In this document: one piece after another, positions 6,890-10,252 of the stretch
How positions within the stretch are numbered: position 1 is the first letter of the stretch
Layout of the letters: every line of letters begins with the position of its first letter
Source: Candidatus Hydrogenedentota bacterium
Lineage (GTDB): Bacteria > Hydrogenedentota > Hydrogenedentia > Hydrogenedentales > CAITNO01
Length of the DNA stretch: 10,252 nt
NCBI GenBank assembly: GCA_007124105.1
Contig: SLFT01000121.1
Location: 1 to 10,252 of the forward strand
Reading direction: 5' to 3'
Position numbers and translations under genes: made by a program
The notes under the pieces: model-generated
What the model saw: the letters and a program-made list of their open reading frames with translations, nothing else
The model's database searches: none
Told to the model about the DNA's origin: nothing

Positions 6890-7089
6890 ACTTTTTCTCC
6901 TTTAATTACATGTAAAAGTAAATATAACCTGTACATCATGCGGAACAGTCCTATTAACCGTTCACACCCTGATATTGCAGAACACCACACTGACATGCGC
7001 CTCCGGGGTTGTGTTGTCGCATACCTCCTTTCTTCCGGGCGTATAAGCACATGCCATGATGATGCAACCGATGCAGTCAAAATGAATAT

Positions 7090-7104
7090 ACATCACAATG
7101 ATGT
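7090..7104. promoter_or_regulatory. Inverted repeat at the predicted porin transcription start
   Basis: ACATCA-CAA-TGATGT is a perfect 6-bp inverted repeat with a 3-bp gap. Counting from the -12 GC of the sigma-54-like site, transcription would start near 7102, inside this repeat. It could be an operator for a dimeric regulator or a small hairpin at the transcript's 5' end. No regulator gene is present to link it to. Confidence 0.3.
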
Positions 7105-7112
7105 CAGAAGAA

Positions 7113-7129
7113 AGCAAAACTCTTGCCAA
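7113..7129 (-). promoter_or_regulatory. Candidate sigma-54 (RpoN) promoter facing the porin gene
   Basis: The minus strand reads TTGGCAAGAGTTTTGCT, matching the sigma-54 consensus TTGGCACG-N4-TTGCT at all positions except one (C to A). The GG and GC dinucleotides are separated by exactly 10 bases, the spacing needed for -24/-12 recognition. It points towards the porin ATG at 6889, implying an approximately 210-nt leader. A site this close is expected rarely by chance in 10 kb, though not never. Sigma-54 promoters need an enhancer-binding activator; none is encoded here. Confidence 0.45.
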
Positions 7130-7261
7130 TTCATAAAGGGGGGGCCGTCAGGAGAAAAAGTCGTTGACTGAATAGACGGTGGGATAACGGTAGAAACATC
7201 TCCGAACTCAAAAAGAACGTTCATGGTGCGTCAGAAAACCAGCCAAATGACAACCCAGAGA

Positions 7262-7306
7262 CTTACATACAGGAAGTCTTGCGTCCATTTTCTTACATCC
7301 AGGAAG
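7262..7306 (+). repeat. Short direct repeats CTTACAT(A/C)CAGGAAG
   Basis: Two 15-bp copies, 7262-7276 and 7292-7306, differ at one base and are spaced 30 bp apart. The second copy's CAGGAAG (7300-7306) can also pair with CTTCCTG at 7318-7324 to form a 7-bp stem with an 11-base loop. The window itself begins with CAGGAAGTCT, identical to 7270-7279, so a third copy may be cut off at the left edge. Function unknown. Confidence 0.4.
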
Positions 7307-7518
7307 GAAATGTCGTACTTCCTGATTCGGCCGACCTTGCCACGGCTAACCTTTCTGTCTTAGTGCCTTGTCGTTCGTTTTCTATCATAAACACCAAGAA
7401 GGTTTTTAGCTTGTGTATAGGCCGCCGGCGCGAAACCTCCAAAAAATTGTCAGCCAGCCCAGCCAAGGGTCGTAACCGTTCACGGGTGGTCGCATGATCG
7501 CATGGATACCATCGCCCT

Positions 7519-7622
7519 ATTTTTCGAAACTGGGATTGGCACTATTTGGCCAAAATGGTGATGCCCCCCGCAGGACCCATTGACCATGTTGACCATATTG
7601 ACGGGATGGAGGAATGCCGCAT
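7519..7622 (-). repeat. Dispersed repeat R2, copy 2, inverted relative to copy 1
   Basis: Its reverse complement aligns with 308-414 at about 80 percent identity. The 9-bp tandem core is at 7576-7602 (on the minus strand GTCAATATG, GTCAACATG, GTCAATGGG). The hairpin-forming segment contains a perfect palindrome TTTGGCCAAA (7545-7554) that copy 1 lacks. It starts 60 bp beyond the tatD stop and reads in the same direction as the tatD transcript, so it could form part of its 3' untranslated region. Confidence 0.7.
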
Positions 7623-7681
7623 CTACATCATTTGCTACGGTACCGGAAAACCAAAAAGTGATATCATCATTTCCGACAAGA

Positions 7682-8455
7682 TCAGGATATCTGTAATGAT
7701 ATGTTAAAGGCAGCCTCGGCATTCATTATGATTTGCAACCCGAGTTCGTCTTGGTCCATATCTTTCAATTCTGCAAGAAAGGAAAGGGTATGGCGAGCGT
7801 CGGCGGGTTCGCAGCGTTTTCCGCGGCGACATTGCGGCGCGAGGTATGGCGCGTCCGTTTCCACGAGCAGTCTGTCCGTGGGAACCACGCGCGCCGCTTC
7901 GCGCAGCTTTTCGGCCTTGGGATAGGTGACATTGCCCGCGAAAGAAATGTAGCACCCCAGCTCACTACACTGGGCTGCGAATGAGGCATCGCCTCCGAAG
8001 CAATGCATGACGCATGGCTGTGGATAGGGCGCGTGAGCACGTAATATGGCGATAGTATCTTCTTCCGCCTCGCGACAATGTATAACGGCGGGCAATTGCA
8101 GTTCCGCCGCCAGGACCAGTTGTTGTTCAAAGCCGGGTTTCTGTACGGCACGCGGCGCGTATTCGTTAAAATAATCCAGTCCAATTTCGCCTATTGCGAC
8201 CACAGTAGGTCGTTCGGCAAGTTCGCGCAGCCGCTCGTCGCCGTGCTCGCGCCATTGCGTCGCATTGTAGGGATGATATCCGACGGCGGCGTATACGCGG
8301 TCTCCGGTCAACATGCATGCGGCGCGGCTGCCCTCGAGGTCGTCGCCAACGACAACAAGCCACTGCAAGTGTTCGCGCGCGCGCGCAAGCACTTCGCTTC
8401 GATCATTGTCGAATTGTTTCATCTGCACATGGCAATGTGTATCCACGCACAGCAT
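7682..8455 (-). CDS. tatD: TatD-family metal-dependent deoxyribonuclease
   Basis: A 257-residue protein of normal TatD length with the complete metal-binding set of this TIM-barrel hydrolase family: DTHCH (5-9), GEIGLDY (89-95, Glu90), IHCREA (125-130, His126), MHCFGG (150-155, His151) and ETDAPYLAP (199-207, Asp201), followed by RGKRCEPADA (211-220). TatD proteins are cytoplasmic metal-dependent nucleases with 3'-5' exonuclease or DNA-repair roles. The ATG overlaps the ricT stop by one base (TGATG) and has no ribosome site of its own, which points to coupled translation. Third and last gene of the holB-ricT-tatD cluster. The C-terminal NAEAAFN (245-251) corresponds to the usual TxNAxxxF ending. 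Confidence 0.94.
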   Translation of the reverse strand: MLCVDTHCHVQMKQFDNDRSEVLARAREHLQWLVVVGDDLEGSRAACMLTGDRVYAAVGYHPYNATQWREHGDERLRELAERPTVVAIGEIGLDYFNEYAPRAVQKPGFEQQLVLAAELQLPAVIHCREAEEDTIAILRAHAPYPQPCVMHCFGGDASFAAQCSELGCYISFAGNVTYPKAEKLREAARVVPTDRLLVETDAPYLAPQCRRGKRCEPADARHTLSFLAELKDMDQDELGLQIIMNAEAAFNISLQIS

Positions 8456-9342
8456 CAGGAGGAGGCGTCCCCGCCTTTTTTCTTCTTGCGTTTCTTTCGC
8501 TTCTTCTTGCCTTTGGCCTTTTGCCCCTGCTGCGCGCCGCCCTGCCCTTTTTGGACGTTTCCATCCGCTTGGGGCGGGGCCGCGACAACGATGCGCGCCG
8601 CGGGCGGCTTATCATTCTTCCCGTCTTCCATGGCCGCCATACTCGCTTCGTCAACGCTGTTGTCAGCGGTCCGCGGCGCCGGTTTCGCTGCGCGCATTTC
8701 ACCGCGTTCATAGACCTCGTTCTCGTAATTCAGGCAACACAACAGCCGTCCGCACTGGCCGCTTATTTTCCCCGGATTGAGCGACAAATTCTGGCATTTG
8801 GCCATGCGCATGGAGATGGGCACGAAATCATCAAGCCAGCTGGCGCAGCAAAGGACGCGTCCGCAACAGCCCAGCCCGCCGATAAGTTTGGAACGGTCGC
8901 GCACTTGAATATGGCGTAGTTCGATGCGGCTATGCAATTCACGGGCGAGGTCGCGCACCAGTTCACGAAAATCCACCCGGTTTTCCGCGGTAAAATAGAT
9001 GGTGACCTTGTGTCTGTCGAGGGTATACTCGGCGTCCACCAGTTTCATGGGCAACCCGCGCTTGTCAACATGTTTTTGACAGGCCTCCTGTGCGCGTTTC
9101 TCCTCGGCGTCCAGCGCGGCGCAGCTGTCGGCGTCCTCCGCCGTGGCCTTGCGCACAACGCGCGCGGACAGCTTCTCCGCCATTTCCCGGGAACAGGGTT
9201 CCGGCGGCAGCACACATATCCCCCACTCCCGTCCCTGGTCGCTTTCAACAATGCAGGGTTCGTCGCGCTCCAGGGGAATCCCGTCGCATAGAAAGGACAG
9301 TACGCGACGGGGTTTGCGCAATCGTATTCGGGCTATATTCAT
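8455..9342 (-). CDS. ricT: PSP1-domain protein, RicT/YaaT family
   Basis: With the start at 9342 the protein has 295 residues. Family hallmarks: a beta-rich N-terminal part, VTIYFTAENRVDFRELVRDL (113-132), LRHIQVRDRSKLIGGLGCCG (142-161), VLCCASWL (163-170), and CGRLLCCLNYENEVY (197-211). The clustered cysteines (159, 160, 165, 166, 183, 197, 202, 203) include those that in Bacillus RicT take part in the Fe-S-containing RicAFT complex, which works with RNase Y in mRNA maturation; whether it does so here is inferred. The C-terminal 75 residues (about 220-295) form a low-complexity tail ending in a lysine/arginine run (278-289), longer than in YaaT (275 aa in total). An in-frame ATG at 9408 would overlap holB; the 9342 start has GGAG 9 bp upstream and matches the conserved N-terminus better. 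Confidence 0.9.
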   Translation of the reverse strand: MNIARIRLRKPRRVLSFLCDGIPLERDEPCIVESDQGREWGICVLPPEPCSREMAEKLSARVVRKATAEDADSCAALDAEEKRAQEACQKHVDKRGLPMKLVDAEYTLDRHKVTIYFTAENRVDFRELVRDLARELHSRIELRHIQVRDRSKLIGGLGCCGRVLCCASWLDDFVPISMRMAKCQNLSLNPGKISGQCGRLLCCLNYENEVYERGEMRAAKPAPRTADNSVDEASMAAMEDGKNDKPPAARIVVAAPPQADGNVQKGQGGAQQGQKAKGKKKRKKRKKKKGGDASS

Positions 9343-9379
9343 GAGGCGATACTCCGTATCATCGTTATTGGTTGTTGCG

Positions 9380-10252
9380 TCAGGACGCCAGACTGAAGAA
9401 CAGATCACGAAACACGCGCGACGCCTTCAGGTTGCGTTCAATATACTTCCACGCGACCGTAATCGCCCGTATTTTGGCGTCGTATTTATCGGGATTCACA
9501 TCCGTTTTCAGTTTTTCCAGGTGGTCGCGATTATAAATAAGCTGGGTGTCCCTGTACAGTCCGTATACCAGTTCATCCCTGTACCAGGCGTCGAACAGCA
9601 CCAGGTACTCGAACAGTTCGCCCCGTACCAGTCCTGCGACCAGCGCCTCGACAGCTTCCTTTTCAGGGGCCGTTTCCTCGCCGGGGATTGCTCCGGCATC
9701 CTGCCTGGCCTCATTTTTTACATTGCTTTCGATGGCTTTCTCCGTGTTCTGTATATGCGCGGCGAAATCCTCACTCACCAGCAGCGGGTCTTCGCCCAGG
9801 GCAAGACGATGCACAATATCGAGTACAACAGTCCGCCGTTCATTCTTGACCAGATCATGGGCGCGGGATACGCTGCCCTGGGACAGCGCCGCGATGGCAT
9901 AAGCCTGTTCGTTGTTGAAGCCATGGTCGCGCACGACCATTTCGGCTACGGTATCCAATTTCAACGCGCCGAACCGGATACTCTGGCACCGCGAGCGTAT
10001 GGTCGGCAACAGTTGCCGGGGCCATTCCGTCAGCAACAGGAAGATGCATTGGCTGGGCGGTTCCTCGAGGGTCTTCAAAAAGTGATTCTGCGCCTGTTCG
10101 TTCATCCGGTCAGCGTCTTCAATAATGAATATCCTGCGCCCCCCTTCGACAGGCCGGAACATAGCCGTTTCAATGATCTCTTCAATATCCGCCACACGAA
10201 TAATCCGCGTCTTGCTTACGGGTTTAATGCGTTTCACGTCGGCATGGTTGCC
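9380..10252 (-). CDS. holB: DNA polymerase III subunit delta prime (partial, N-terminus outside window)
   Basis: The frame runs off the right edge; 290 codons plus the stop are visible. Counting from the edge, residues 41-48 (IFIIEDAD) are the Walker B equivalent, FLKTLEEPP (58-66) follows, and LLLTE (72-76) is the sensor-1 segment. SRC (87-89) in TIRSRCQ is the clamp-loader arginine-finger motif. The Walker A region must lie outside. The C-terminal part (about 170-290) is the collar-type domain, with an acidic, alanine-rich linker near 155-185. Delta prime is part of the clamp loader that places the sliding clamp on DNA. DnaX shares these motifs, but the length and the ricT-tatD neighbourhood favour delta prime. 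The GTG at 10237 is an internal valine, not a start. Confidence 0.92.
   Translation of the reverse strand, partial: GNHADVKRIKPVSKTRIIRVADIEEIIETAMFRPVEGGRRIFIIEDADRMNEQAQNHFLKTLEEPPSQCIFLLLTEWPRQLLPTIRSRCQSIRFGALKLDTVAEMVVRDHGFNNEQAYAIAALSQGSVSRAHDLVKNERRTVVLDIVHRLALGEDPLLVSEDFAAHIQNTEKAIESNVKNEARQDAGAIPGEETAPEKEAVEALVAGLVRGELFEYLVLFDAWYRDELVYGLYRDTQLIYNRDHLEKLKTDVNPDKYDAKIRAITVAWKYIERNLKASRVFRDLFFSLAS

Larger units (their letters stand above)
6890..7681. other. Long non-coding region between porin and tatD
   Basis: About 790 bp with only short frames that lack protein features. Nearest the porin are a strong ribosome site (AAGGAG, about 6897-6902 on the minus strand) and a 10-bp palindrome TTACATGTAA (6906-6915). 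Further out are the inverted repeat at 7090-7104, the sigma-54-like site at 7113-7129, a perfect 8-bp palindrome GAACGTTC (7215-7222), the short direct repeats at 7262-7306, and repeat R2 copy 2 (7519-7622). A sigma-70-like TATATT (6921-6926, minus) has no good -35 partner. No obvious hairpin terminator for tatD was found in 7623-7681. Confidence 0.55.

Noticed and set aside
6954..7022. 22-residue minus-strand leader peptide before the porin
   Set aside because: An AGGAGGT sequence is present but lies only one base or less from the ATG, too close for initiation, and the peptide has no run of regulatory codons.
7358..7410. Fragment resembling widespread intergenic text (TTAGTGCCTTGT, CACCAAGAAGG)
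   Set aside because: It looks like a degenerate dispersed sequence, but there is no second copy in the window, so it cannot be supported as a repeat.
9343..9408. Upstream ATG (9408) of ricT
   Set aside because: It would overlap holB by 29 bp and add 22 residues not typical of the PSP1 N-terminus; the 9342 start has a GGAG site.

Overview
This window carries a set of conserved bacterial housekeeping genes, almost all on the minus strand, separated by two gene-poor stretches rich in repeats. A signal-peptide-bearing outer-membrane beta-barrel (alginate-export-like porin) implies a diderm cell. The plus-strand gene looks like a degenerate member of the membrane-anchored pseudopilin-like (DUF1559 / H-X9-DG) family that is expanded in Planctomycetes, Lentisphaerae, Verrucomicrobia and Candidatus Hydrogenedentota. 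With the RicT-type PSP1 protein and moderately high GC, I infer a PVC-associated or Hydrogenedentota-like bacterium. The phylum is an inference from gene families, not proven.

Layout. Positions 1-857 hold no convincing large gene. They contain two inverted copies (71-246 and 653-834) of a roughly 180-bp, nearly full-length palindrome with conserved ends. Between them lie one copy of a second dispersed repeat (308-414, with a 9-bp tandem core) and a short possible gene remnant (515-640). Next come a plus-strand membrane-anchored pseudopilin-like protein (858-1640) and, converging on it with one base between stop codons, a membrane-anchored TPR protein (1642-2820, minus). The TPR gene has a good promoter candidate whose -35 box lies in a sequence resembling the end of the palindromic element. 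Upstream of it, recN (3573-5273) and a LOG-like nucleotide-binding protein (2995-3576) form a translationally coupled pair. The porin gene (5567-6889) ends in a strong hairpin terminator (5491-5533).

Positions 6890-7681 are a second long non-coding stretch. It holds a close match to a sigma-54 promoter (7113-7129) facing the porin, an inverted repeat at the predicted start site, short direct repeats, and the second copy of the dispersed repeat in opposite orientation (7519-7622). The right end is a minus-strand cluster holB (partial) - ricT - tatD. This resembles the conserved holB-yaaT(-yabD) neighbourhood known from Firmicutes, so tmk may lie just outside the window.

How the genes work together: the right cluster combines clamp loading (delta prime), a PSP1/RicT Fe-S protein tied to mRNA maturation in Bacillus, and a TatD nuclease. 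recN contributes double-strand-break repair. The porin, pseudopilin-like protein and TPR protein are envelope proteins of unknown substrate. No complete novel multi-gene system is evident. The most unusual material is the structured repeats and the sigma-54-like porin control region.
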